A stretch of DNA of 9,381 nt from CAYJAZ01 sp964369165 (GCA_964369165.1 CAYJFE010000091.1:1-9381); one strand, 5' to 3'. Positions 1 to 6,367 are shown, numbered from the stretch's first letter. Made by a program: numbers and translations. Notes: generated by a model not told the origin, from the letters alone.

Positions 1-16
1 ACAAAATCCTCACTGC

Positions 17-36
17 GCAAGAAGCGTGGTTCTTGC
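17..36 (-). terminator. Weak hairpin downstream of the 108-residue gene
   Basis: A perfect 7-bp stem (GCAAGAA at 17-23, TTCTTGC at 30-36) encloses a 6-nt loop. On the minus strand it lies 38 nt past the stop codon of the 108-residue gene, so it could be that gene's transcript end. The sequence after it has only a short T run set several bases away, so an intrinsic terminator is only weakly supported. It abuts and slightly overlaps the intergenic repeat at 35-71. Confidence 0.25.
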
Positions 37-71
37 TTGTTCGCTAAAGCCTTTGTTCACTGCGTTCACAT
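35..71. repeat. Intergenic repeat, copy A
   Basis: This 37-nt stretch matches 3230-3266 at 31 of 37 positions without gaps. The core TCGCTAAAGCCTTTGTT is identical in the two copies. It lies just beyond the stop codon of the 108-residue gene, while the other copy lies in the intergenic region before the TPR gene. Read on the minus strand, both copies encode the peptide string NKGFSEQA in one frame, but there is no credible gene around either, so I read it as a dispersed intergenic element. Confidence 0.6.
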
Positions 72-74
72 ATC

Positions 75-401
75 TTATACATTCTCTAAAGCCTTATCCA
101 AAGTAGAGGTATTAACTCTATACATCTCTAAGGCTTGATAGCTATGGCGAGTGAGCGTCCATGCTTCTAAATCCATGCAGTCGAGTTTGCCTTGAGTGTC
201 TTTATTGTGGTATTTTTTAAAGATTTCGCCCACTTCGTCGCAAGGAAAATAGTCGCCCTCAAAGGATATGCGCACCATATCTTTTTCATAAAAAACAGCA
301 TCTTCAATATGCCATGCCAAAAGTGCTTCCTCAACTTCGAGAAAGCACTCATAAGGCACAGGATAAATATTCCCGTAAGATTTTACTAATATTGGGCGCA
401 T
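75..401 (-). CDS. Conserved-looking hypothetical protein, 108 aa
   Basis: I do not recognise a family. It is a small soluble acidic protein with no signal peptide or membrane segment and only two cysteines (residues 19 and 75), so it is not an obvious metal-cluster protein. Segments such as RISFEGDYFPCDEVGEIF and LDCMDLEAWTLTRHSY look like a compact folded domain. The ATG at 401 is supported by a good ribosome binding site, AAGGAAG, ending 4 nt upstream. The gene follows nifS by 89 nt on the same strand, but a strong terminator at 417-447 lies between them, so it is either fed by read-through or has its own promoter (candidate at 450-480). Its place after the Fe-S genes gives a weak hint of a linked role. 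Coding status is fairly sure, function unknown. Confidence 0.75.
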   Translation of the reverse strand: MRPILVKSYGNIYPVPYECFLEVEEALLAWHIEDAVFYEKDMVRISFEGDYFPCDEVGEIFKKYHNKDTQGKLDCMDLEAWTLTRHSYQALEMYRVNTSTLDKALENV

Positions 402-416
402 AAATCTTCCTTCTTC

Positions 417-447
417 AATTAAAAAAAGGGAAAGAAAGTCTTTCCCT
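417..447 (-). terminator. Intrinsic terminator of the TPR-nifU-nifS operon
   Basis: A perfect 9-bp stem (AGGGAAAGA at 427-435 pairing with TCTTTCCCT at 439-447) has a 3-nt loop. On the minus strand it is followed at once by a run of seven T and then AATT (427 down to 417). This is the classic layout of a Rho-independent terminator, 43 nt after the nifS stop. Its T tract ends only a few bases before the ribosome binding site of the 108-residue gene, so it could also act as an attenuator for that gene. Confidence 0.85.
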
Positions 448-449
448 CA

Positions 450-480
450 ATTATATTTTATTTGCGACATAAAAAGACAA
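450..480 (-). promoter_or_regulatory. Candidate promoter for the 108-residue gene
   Basis: On the minus strand there is a perfect -10 hexamer TATAAT at 450-455 and a partial -35 TTGTCT at 475-480, with a long 19-nt spacer. The start point would fall near 443, inside the terminator stem, so its transcript would lack most of the 5' arm of the hairpin and could escape termination. The spacer is unfavourable and the region is AT-rich, so chance is a real alternative. Confidence 0.3.
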
Positions 481-490
481 AAGAAGAAAT

Positions 491-1666
491 CTAGTCTTTA
501 AAAGGTGACATCGCTCTTAAGTTTGTTACAATTTTAGGCAATACTTCTAAAACTTTATCCACTTCTTCTTCCTTAGTATAGCGTGAAAGTGAGAAGCGAA
601 GCGAACCATGCGCGTAATTATAAGGCACGCCCATAGCGCGCAAAACGTGTGAAGGTTCTAATGAGCCTGATGTGCAGGCTGAGCCAGAACTTGCGCAAAT
701 TCCAAAAGTATTGAGCATAAGAAGTAAGGCTTCGCCTTCAATATTTTTCATAGAAATATTGAGTGTATTCACCAAGCGATTTTCTTCATCGCCATTAATT
801 TTTGCATTGTCGATAGCTTCTAAAAGCCCTTTTTGCAGTCTATCACGCATAGATTTCACTCTTGCGTGTTCATCGTGAGCATTTACTTTTGCAATTTCAA
901 AAGCTTTGCCTAGACCCACAATATAGGGCACATTTTCAGTTCCGGCTCTTTTTCCTTCTTCTTGATGGCCACCAATCATAAATGGACGAAAACGTGTGCC
1001 ACGGCGAAGATATAAAACACCAATACCTTTAGGGGCATGGATTTTATGGCCAGAAAAAGCCATAAAGTCGATAGGCGTTTTTTTCACGTCAATCACTTCT
1101 TTAGTGATAGATTGCACAGCATCAACGTGAAAAAGTATATTGTGTTCTTTAGTGATTTCAGCAATTTTTTCAATAGGAAAGAGTGTGCCTGTTTCATTAT
1201 TTGCGTGCATAATTGAAACAAGAGCTATATCATTCGCATTTTCTTTCACTGTTTGCTTAAATTTTTCTAAATCAAGGCGACCAAACTCGTCCACTTCAAG
1301 CCAGATAACTTTTTTGCCATCGCTTTCCATTTTCTTTGCTGAGTGGATAACGGCAGAGTGTTCTACACTTGTTGTAATAAATATATTTTTATTGGGCTGT
1401 GTGAGCTTTGAAGAATGAAAAGCAGTATTATCGCTTTCTGTTCCGCAAGAAGTGAAGATTATTTCGTCAGGCTCAGCATTGATAGTGTCAGCAATTTCTT
1501 GGCGAGCATTATCAATATATTTCTTCATCTGCCCACCAAAAGTGTGCATAGAAGAAGCATTGCCATAAAGTGGGCTGAAATGCGGCAGCATAGCTTCCAC
1601 AACTTCAGGCGCAACCATTGTTGTGGCATTATTATCAAGATAGATAGGATTTTCTATGTCTTTCAT
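491..1666 (-). CDS. nifS: Cysteine desulfurase NifS
   Basis: A PLP-dependent enzyme that removes sulfur from L-cysteine, giving alanine and a persulfide that is passed to the NifU scaffold. At 391 residues it is full length. Visible landmarks are the N-terminal YLDNNATT, His103 (VEHSAV) stacking on PLP, Asp182 and Gln185 (VDAVQ), the Schiff-base Lys208 (SGHKIHAPKG), and the catalytic Cys331 on the mobile loop SSGSACTSGSLEPSHVLRAM. The long SSGSACTSGS loop places it in the NifS/IscS group rather than SufS. The start is the ATG at 1666, which overlaps the nifU stop by one base (TAATG); GGAGG lies 4 nt upstream, inside the end of nifU, pointing to translational coupling. It is the last gene before the terminator. 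With no other nif genes in view it most likely serves general Fe-S biogenesis rather than nitrogen fixation. Confidence 0.97.
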   Translation of the reverse strand: MKDIENPIYLDNNATTMVAPEVVEAMLPHFSPLYGNASSMHTFGGQMKKYIDNARQEIADTINAEPDEIIFTSCGTESDNTAFHSSKLTQPNKNIFITTSVEHSAVIHSAKKMESDGKKVIWLEVDEFGRLDLEKFKQTVKENANDIALVSIMHANNETGTLFPIEKIAEITKEHNILFHVDAVQSITKEVIDVKKTPIDFMAFSGHKIHAPKGIGVLYLRRGTRFRPFMIGGHQEEGKRAGTENVPYIVGLGKAFEIAKVNAHDEHARVKSMRDRLQKGLLEAIDNAKINGDEENRLVNTLNISMKNIEGEALLLMLNTFGICASSGSACTSGSLEPSHVLRAMGVPYNYAHGSLRFSLSRYTKEEEVDKVLEVLPKIVTNLRAMSPFKD

Positions 1667-2514
1667 TATGCCTCCACAACCTCAATAGCTGGCTCAACTT
1701 GCTCTCTCAAAGTTTTTTCAACCACATTTTTAATGGTAAGGTGTGAAGCTTTGCATGAAGCGCATTTGCCTCTAAAAGAAACAATCACTCGAAGGCCGTC
1801 CATGTCAATAAGCTCAATATCGCCACCGTCTTGCACAAGGCGTGGGCGAATATCATTTTCAATCACTTGCAAAACTTTTTGCATACGCTGAATATTTGAC
1901 ATAGAAGAAGTTTTCACAGGTTTTAATTCTGTCATCACTTTTTCTACTTTTTCACCTGCTTCACTGGCTATAATATCTTCGATAAGGCCTTTGCATTTTC
2001 CGCAAGCACCGCCAGCTTTTGTGAAGTTTGTTACTTCGCGCACTTCTTTTAAGCCATTCACGCGAACAGCTTCGCGGATTTGGTTTTCCGTAATGCCAAA
2101 ACATTTACAAACTAAAACCGAATGATCGTCAACGTGCTCAAGAGGTGGAAGACCTTGATAGTCACGAATAGCTGCTTCAAGAGCTTCTTCACCCATTACT
2201 GAACAGTGCATTTTTTCAGGTGGTAAGCCACCTAAAAATTCTGCTATATCTTTATTTTTTACTTTTGCAGCATCTTCAACTTTCATGCCCTTAATTATTT
2301 CGGTTAAGGCAGAAGAAGCGGCAATAGCAGATGCACAGCCAAAAGTTTGGAATTTAGCATCTGTAATAATATCGTCTTCAATTTTGAGGTAAAGCTTAAG
2401 CGCATCACCACAAGCTAACGAACCCACTTCGCCTACTGCTGTTGGGTCGTCCATTTGTCCCGCATTTCTTGGATTAAGAAAATGATCGTGAACTTTTTCA
2501 GTATATTCCCACAT
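1666..2514 (-). CDS. nifU: Fe-S cluster assembly scaffold NifU, three domains
   Basis: A scaffold that assembles Fe-S clusters from iron and NifS-derived sulfur and hands them to target proteins. All three NifU modules are present in 282 residues. An IscU-like N-terminal domain (about 1-125) carries Cys35 (SLACGD), Cys60 and Cys104. A central BFD-like [2Fe-2S] domain (about 133-185) has Cys136 and Cys138 (CKC) with Cys171 and Cys174 (CGKC). A C-terminal Nfu domain (about 210-280) has the CASC pair Cys251 and Cys254 after VQDGGDIEL. No key cysteine is missing. The ATG start at 2514 lies 4 nt after the TPR gene's stop, with AAAGG about 8 nt upstream overlapping the end of that gene. The stop shares one base with the nifS start. 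This architecture is typical of Nif-type systems, including those of non-diazotrophic anaerobes that use them as the general machinery. Confidence 0.97.
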   Translation of the reverse strand: MWEYTEKVHDHFLNPRNAGQMDDPTAVGEVGSLACGDALKLYLKIEDDIITDAKFQTFGCASAIAASSALTEIIKGMKVEDAAKVKNKDIAEFLGGLPPEKMHCSVMGEEALEAAIRDYQGLPPLEHVDDHSVLVCKCFGITENQIREAVRVNGLKEVREVTNFTKAGGACGKCKGLIEDIIASEAGEKVEKVMTELKPVKTSSMSNIQRMQKVLQVIENDIRPRLVQDGGDIELIDMDGLRVIVSFRGKCASCKASHLTIKNVVEKTLREQVEPAIEVVEA

Positions 2515-2518
2515 AGTA

Positions 2519-3151
2519 TTAACCTTTTACCCTGTGCGCTTCTAATTCATCAGAAAAGGCTTTTGGCACGTCATAGCCAAGATCGATAGCCTTATCCATA
2601 GATTTAATAGCTTCGTCAAACTTGCCTTGCTCTGCATAAACAAGTGAAGTATTGTGCCAAGCTGGAGCAAAAGCAGGCTGAATGCGCAAAGCTTCTTTTG
2701 CCATTTTGAGTGCGGTTTCGTTATCTTCTTGCATAAGATAGGCAGAAGAAAGTGTTGTCAAAGCTTGCACGAGATTAGGATCCCATTTAATCGCTTTATT
2801 TAATGCTAAAATAGCTTTTTCAATTTCGCCAATTTGCAGAAGTGCAAAGCCAATATTCGCTTGTGCTACTGCAAATTTAGGGCGGCAATTAGTGGCCTCT
2901 TGGTTATATCTAAGACAGCCTTCATAGTCATTTCTTTGTAAGCAAAGACCGCCAAGTTGCACATAGCCTTCTGCTAAACGTGGGGATTGGCGCACAGCTT
3001 CAAGGAATGAACCTTCAGCAGCATCAAAATCGTTTTTTGAAAGCATGGCTAAACCAAGATTGTAGTGGTGGTTAGCACAATTTGGTGTCACTTCAATTTC
3101 AGCTTGAAGATCCGCAATATATTCGTCAATGTCGTCGTAACGTTCTTTCAT
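2519..3151 (-). CDS. TPR-repeat protein encoded with nifU-nifS
   Basis: A 210-residue soluble protein made almost wholly of 34-residue tetratricopeptide repeats. About five consecutive units can be laid out from residue 27 to 196, for example NHHYNLGLAMLSKNDFDAA, QANIGFALLQIGEIEKAI, and WHNTSLVYAEQGKFDEAI, each ending near a P at a helix boundary. There is no signal peptide or transmembrane segment, so it should act in the cytoplasm. TPR arrays bind peptides or partner proteins, so an adaptor role is likely; the specific partner cannot be read from the sequence. The ATG start at 3151 has AGGA 7 nt upstream. It is the first gene of a tight operon with nifU (4-nt gap) and nifS, which suggests, but does not prove, a part in Fe-S assembly or delivery. 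Confidence 0.9.
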   Translation of the reverse strand: MKERYDDIDEYIADLQAEIEVTPNCANHHYNLGLAMLSKNDFDAAEGSFLEAVRQSPRLAEGYVQLGGLCLQRNDYEGCLRYNQEATNCRPKFAVAQANIGFALLQIGEIEKAILALNKAIKWDPNLVQALTTLSSAYLMQEDNETALKMAKEALRIQPAFAPAWHNTSLVYAEQGKFDEAIKSMDKAIDLGYDVPKAFSDELEAHRVKG

Positions 3152-3169
3152 GGTTCAGTCCTGTCCTTA

Positions 3170-3199
3170 TTTATAGAGTTTTCTATGCTCTGCACACAA
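3170..3199 (-). promoter_or_regulatory. Weak candidate promoter before the TPR gene
   Basis: On the minus strand there is TATAAA at 3170-3175 and TTGTGT at 3194-3199, spaced 18 nt. The predicted start near 3163 would leave a leader of only about 12 nt, barely holding the ribosome binding site AGGA at 3159-3162. The -35 match is poor. The true operon promoter may instead lie further upstream, within the repeat region or the gap. Confidence 0.22.
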
Positions 3200-3203
3200 A
3201 AAC

Positions 3204-3323
3204 CTCGCTACACATTTTGTTTGAAAAATGCTTGCTCGCTAAAGCCTTTGTTTGCTTCGCTCTCATAAAAGTTTTGTTTTGCATTCGCCCTTTTCAAATA
3301 AATCTTATTTAAGAATAGTCAAG
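3204..3323. repeat. Intergenic repeat copy B with an internal degenerate copy
   Basis: Between the TPR gene and the assembly gap no gene is visible. The stretch 3230-3266 matches 35-71 at 31 of 37 positions. A degenerate partner, CTCGCTACACATTTTGTTTG at 3204-3223, matches 16 of 20 positions of 3235-3254, so the element seems partly duplicated in tandem about 31 nt apart. TTGCTCGCT (3232-3240) and TTGCTTCGCT (3252-3261) add a further direct repeat. A minus-strand reading frame from 3266 downwards gives about 27 residues starting MRAKQTKALASKHF, but it has no ribosome binding site and is judged spurious. A repeat next to a gap fits an assembly break caused by repetition. Confidence 0.55.
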
Positions 3324-3423
3324 NNNNNNNNNNNNNNNNNNNNNNNNNNNNNNNNNNNNNNNNNNNNNNNNNNNNNNNNNNNNNNNNNNNNNNNNNNNNN
3401 NNNNNNNNNNNNNNNNNNNNNNN
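3324..3423. other. Assembly gap of exactly 100 N
   Basis: A run of exactly 100 unknown bases is the usual placeholder for a scaffold gap of unknown true size. It removes the 3' end of the unknown gene starting at 3830 and an unknown amount of sequence before 3323. Any reading frame drawn across it, such as one ending at the TAA at 3309-3311, has no evidential value. Whether operons 2 and 3 are adjacent therefore cannot be decided here. Confidence 0.97.
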
Positions 3424-3830
3424 TCGCTGATATGTCCTTCTCTAGCGAGAAGTTTATAGTACCAGACGGCAAATTCGAAAATGCCAAGATATTTTTCGTC
3501 TTTATTTACTATATGCAAAGCCATTTCAAGCGCGCCCTGGTCAAAGGCATGGCCAGTTTCATAGCCGGGAATAACTCTTTTGTTTTTGAGCGATTTTTTA
3601 AATTGTTGCACTAATTCTTGCGTACTTCTGCCTGTTGCGTCCATACGAAGTTCCATAGGATCATTCGGCTTTGGAAAGGGATCCCAATTATCATAGCCTA
3701 TTCTATCGATAAACTTGCGCCTTCTTGGCGACATGGAATCGTAGAGTTGTTTTTTATTGTCTTCTTGATCTTGGGTGAGTTCTTGAGGTGAACCATCACG
3801 ATAAACAGAAGCTGGTATATGAAGGGGCAT
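3424..3830 (-). CDS. Hypothetical protein, 3' end lost in the assembly gap
   Basis: Only the first 135 residues can be read; the rest falls in the gap. I cannot name a family. The N-terminal half is polar, followed by a highly basic, aromatic stretch RRRKFIDRIGYDNWDPF (about residues 36-52) and PKPNDPMELR, which look like strongly constrained positions. The second half (about 94-133) is helical in character with GALEMALHIVNKDEKYLGIF and WYYKLLAREG. There is no signal peptide or transmembrane segment and no cysteine in the visible part. The ATG at 3830 has AAGGA 8 nt upstream. It follows the YkgJ-like gene by 14 nt and so belongs to the fmt operon. The string LDYS-stop on the far side of the gap may or may not be its true end. 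Confidence 0.8.
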
Positions 3831-3844
3831 AATAAATTTCCTTA

Positions 3845-4537
3845 TTACATCGCTCTCATGCCTGTAGCCGTTGCCTTTTCAGACTTAATGCCAAGCCATG
3901 TGTGATCGATGGGGTGCAAAATTGCTGTTGAAAGTGGTATATATACTTTATACAATTCATGATATGAAGATTTCAAATCTTTTTGTAATTCATGTGAAAT
4001 TTGTGAAAGTTTATCCTGAAATTTTGATAAAAATACTGTAGGATAAGACTTTGAAGCCTCAAAAGCACTTTCGGCGCAGACATGCACAGTTGATTGAATT
4101 ACAGAAGGAATGCCGTAAAGCCTGCAAGTGAGCGGTCTATCGTCGTATAATAGGCAAGCATCTTCAGGGCCTAAGAGTGGGCAACGGATTTGCAATTTTG
4201 AAGCTTCTTTGAGAATAGCTGCGTGTGTATAGCCCTCAGTTGTGAGTTTATGGTAACGCTTTTTCTCTTTTATTAATACGCGCTCTGCCTTTGTTGCGGC
4301 ATTTGCTATGCCAGAACGAAAAGCACCGTAAGGAATTTTCTTTTTAAAGGCATTTTGCAAACTTATTGCTTCTATCAAAGAAAGATCAAAAGGCGCGTGA
4401 CAACAAGAAATACAGCCTTCGTGGCATTTTACTTCATTGGGGTACGCGTTTGCTACTTTTGAAAAAGTTTCGTCGGCTAAATTGAGCACTTCTCTATATT
4501 CTTCAAGAGCTTTGTCTATAGCTTCTTGCATTTTCAT
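3845..4537 (-). CDS. YkgJ-like cysteine-cluster protein
   Basis: A 230-residue soluble protein with the cysteine pattern of the YkgJ family (putative zinc or iron chelating, CxxxCxxCC type). The first cluster is Cys38, Cys42, Cys45 and Cys46 (CHEGCISCC); the second is Cys119, Cys128, Cys138 and Cys154, within RCPLLGPEDACLLYDDRPLTCRLYG. The motif DRPLTCRLYG is the most typical part of the family. Such proteins probably bind a metal or Fe-S cluster, but their biochemical role is mostly unknown. A long charged helical insert (about 60-115) separates the two halves, and the C-terminal 70 residues carry no cysteine. The ATG at 4537 has AAGGA 8 nt upstream; a second Met at residue 3 is a minor alternative. 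It lies 24 nt after fmt in the same operon. Confidence 0.88.
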   Translation of the reverse strand: MKMQEAIDKALEEYREVLNLADETFSKVANAYPNEVKCHEGCISCCHAPFDLSLIEAISLQNAFKKKIPYGAFRSGIANAATKAERVLIKEKKRYHKLTTEGYTHAAILKEASKLQIRCPLLGPEDACLLYDDRPLTCRLYGIPSVIQSTVHVCAESAFEASKSYPTVFLSKFQDKLSQISHELQKDLKSSYHELYKVYIPLSTAILHPIDHTWLGIKSEKATATGMRAM

Positions 4538-4561
4538 TTTGTGAGTCCTTTTTTCTATATA

Positions 4562-5497
4562 TTAAAGGTAGCCATTAGCAAAGGCTTGTATATCCATTGC
4601 ATTTTTGCCTAGAGGTTTTATTTTTGTAATGGCATAGGCTTTATCTTGGTCCAGAGTTTTTATTATAAGTTTTTCTTTTGTCACTTCTAAAATTGTGCCA
4701 ACTTCAGCTTTATCGTCACTATAATCCACAACTTCGCCTTCAAGCACTTGCACGCTCAATTCTGCATCTTTTTTGGTGTGAAGATTTGTTCTTGGTGTTA
4801 TAAGCGCGCGCACTTTTCTGTCTATATCAACAGCTGAAATATTCCAATCAAAAGTGTATTCTTCTTTCAATATTTTTTGTGCATAAGTGGCTTGCTCATC
4901 GTTTTGTTTAATAAAGGCGGCACGCATATCAAAAATCTGCTTCATGGCTGAAAGCATAAGCTTTGCGCCACTGTCAGCAAGGGCATCAAAAAGAGTGAGG
5001 GAAGTATCATTTGCTACAATAGGAATAGCTTTTTGTAAAAGCATATCACCAGTGTCAAGGCCTTTTTCCATGCGCATAATGGTTATGCCTGTTTGCCTAT
5101 CGCCAGCTAATATGCCACGTTGAATAGGTGCGGCTCCTCGCCATTTTGGAAGAAGCGAAGCATGGATATTATAAGGGCCAAATTTTGGAATAGACAAAAC
5201 ACTTTCAGGCAATATCAAGCCATAGGCGGCAACAATAAGAATATCTGGCTCTAAAGCTGCCAAAATGTCGATGTCTTCCCGGGCTTTAAAATTTGAAGGC
5301 TGATAGACAGGAAGATTTAATTCTTCTGCCTTCAGCTTAACGGGTGGGGCTTGCAATTTCTTGCCACGCCCTGCGGGTTTATCGGGTTGACAATAAACGC
5401 CCACAATTTTTGCGTGGGCATTGAAAGAATTGTTTTCGATATATTCCAATATTTGGGCCGCAAAATCTGGCGTACCCATAAAGACAATTTTTTTCAT
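4562..5497 (-). CDS. fmt: Methionyl-tRNA formyltransferase
   Basis: Transfers the formyl group of 10-formyltetrahydrofolate to Met-tRNA(fMet), allowing bacterial translation initiation. It has 311 residues, normal length. The N-terminal formyltransferase domain (about 1-205) shows KIVFMGTPDFA, the catalytic Asn110 and His112 in NIHASLLPKWRGAAPI, and Asp148 in MEKGLDTGDML. The C-terminal tRNA-binding domain (about 206-311) is recognisable by TYAQKILKEEYTFDW and the final KPLGKNAMDIQAFANGY, but the usual P-x-PGA-x-T segment is replaced by ITPRTNLHTKK, so this domain is somewhat diverged. The ATG at 5497 lies 8 nt after the stop of the upstream secreted-protein gene, with AGG overlapping that stop codon. 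No def (peptide deformylase) gene is present in the window, although def often neighbours fmt. Confidence 0.96.
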   Translation of the reverse strand: MKKIVFMGTPDFAAQILEYIENNSFNAHAKIVGVYCQPDKPAGRGKKLQAPPVKLKAEELNLPVYQPSNFKAREDIDILAALEPDILIVAAYGLILPESVLSIPKFGPYNIHASLLPKWRGAAPIQRGILAGDRQTGITIMRMEKGLDTGDMLLQKAIPIVANDTSLTLFDALADSGAKLMLSAMKQIFDMRAAFIKQNDEQATYAQKILKEEYTFDWNISAVDIDRKVRALITPRTNLHTKKDAELSVQVLEGEVVDYSDDKAEVGTILEVTKEKLIIKTLDQDKAYAITKIKPLGKNAMDIQAFANGYL

Positions 5498-5505
5498 GAA
5501 AAAAC

Positions 5506-5916
5506 CTATTCAAACATCATAGTAGTGACAGCAGGCGCCTTCACCACCAAAACCCTAGGGTTTTGATGAGGAAAAGCATCGCAATATCTTTGTGAAACTG
5601 TATATATTCCTTGTTCTATTTTCTCTGGGCTACCAACAATTTCAATAATAGTTGTGTTTTCGCTATTCGCCATTTCATCTTTGGTTCTATAGGCATGGCT
5701 CGTGATTGAAGTCATGCCACTTGTATCAAATTCAATAAAAGCGGCAATAGCAAAACCGTAGAAATCCATCAAACTGATAGGAAATTCTTCAGTACCTCTC
5801 CCAAAATGTATAAAGTAAAGGGCTTGATTATCCTTTTCAATTTTTTCAGCTTGTGCCGCAGTCGTGCTAAAGACAAAAAACAGGCAAAAAAGTAGGCTTA
5901 AAAGATTTTTTATCAA
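5506..5916 (-). CDS. Secreted DUF3574-like protein, copy 2 of a tandem pair
   Basis: A 136-residue protein with a clear Sec signal peptide: basic MIKN, a hydrophobic core to about residue 18, and a likely cut after AQA (residue 23). There is no lipobox; Cys11 sits in the hydrophobic core. The mature part is about half identical, gap-free, to the protein from the gene just upstream, sharing NQALY, HFGRG, ENTTIIEIVG and YCD. The pattern (LYF-x-FGRG start, a GMTSI segment, a beta strand NTTIIEIVG, a YC-x-x-F helix) resembles DUF3574, a family of unknown function; I assign this from memory and moderately. There is no ATG near the 5' end, so the start is a TTG at 5914-5916, supported by AGGGGG 8 nt upstream and by the need to keep the signal peptide. 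It sits 24 nt after its paralogue and 8 nt before fmt. Confidence 0.8.
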   Translation of the reverse strand: MIKNLLSLLFCLFFVFSTTAAQAEKIEKDNQALYFIHFGRGTEEFPISLMDFYGFAIAAFIEFDTSGMTSITSHAYRTKDEMANSENTTIIEIVGSPEKIEQGIYTVSQRYCDAFPHQNPRVLVVKAPAVTTMMFE

Positions 5917-5940
5917 AGCAATTACCCCCTAAGACAGCTT

Positions 5941-6348
5941 TTAGTCAAATAAAGATGTTTTGACGTGAGGCACTTTAACAATAAAGACTTCAACTTTTTG
6001 AGCCTCAAAAGTATCACAATATTTCTGCGATATATCATTAATCTTTGTTTCAACAACAGAAGGGTCGCCTACAATTTCAATAATTGTTGTATTTTCACGC
6101 TGTACGTGTTGATCGTTGAATCTATAACCTTGACTGTCTATTACTGTAAGACCAGTTGTATCCGTATTTGCTAAAACGGAATTGAGAAAGGTATAAAAAT
6201 CATTAAGCCCTACAGAGTTTTCGTCATCTCCACGTCCAAAATGAACAAGATAGAGAGCTTGATTTTCCATATCTATTTGTTCAGAATAAGCTATATTTAC
6301 GCTTGTAAATGTCAAGAGAAGCGCAAGTGTAAATAGAATTCTTTTCAT
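5941..6348 (-). CDS. Secreted DUF3574-like protein, copy 1 of a tandem pair
   Basis: A 135-residue exported protein and first gene of the fmt operon. MKRILFTLALLLTFT forms a signal peptide with a likely cut near AYS (residue 22). The mature part carries NQALYLVHFGRG, TGLTVIDSQGYRF and ENTTIIEIVG, then SQKYCDTF, and is about half identical to its downstream neighbour with no gaps. The GLTV-x-D-x-x-G pattern followed by a strand and a YC-x-x-F helix resembles DUF3574, whose function is unknown. A single Cys111 is conserved in both copies. I take the ATG at 6346-6348: GAGG lies 6 nt upstream. A GTG at 6358-6360 would extend the frame by four residues but forms part of that ribosome binding site. 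Expression probably comes from the strong promoter at 6398-6426. Confidence 0.82.
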   Translation of the reverse strand: MKRILFTLALLLTFTSVNIAYSEQIDMENQALYLVHFGRGDDENSVGLNDFYTFLNSVLANTDTTGLTVIDSQGYRFNDQHVQRENTTIIEIVGDPSVVETKINDISQKYCDTFEAQKVEVFIVKVPHVKTSLFD

Positions 6349-6367
6349 AATAAACCTCACAAAAGTG

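Noticed and set aside
192..2000. Plus-strand open frames opposite the 108-residue gene, nifS and nifU
   Set aside because: They lie antisense to well-supported genes, lack ribosome binding sites and have low-complexity, Ser- and Phe-rich translations.
491..2514. Evidence for nitrogen fixation
   Set aside because: NifU and NifS alone also serve as the general Fe-S machinery in many non-fixing anaerobes; no nifHDK, nifE, nifN or nifB is present.
3180..3266. Small minus-strand frame of about 27 codons in the repeat region
   Set aside because: No ribosome binding site, and the sequence is explained by the repeated element.
3309..3830. A single 173-residue protein read straight through the N run
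   Set aside because: A 100-N placeholder has no true length, so frame continuity and the LDYS ending are arbitrary.
6349..6360. GTG start giving a four-residue longer first secreted protein
   Set aside because: That GTG is part of the GTGAGG ribosome binding site for the better ATG at 6346-6348.
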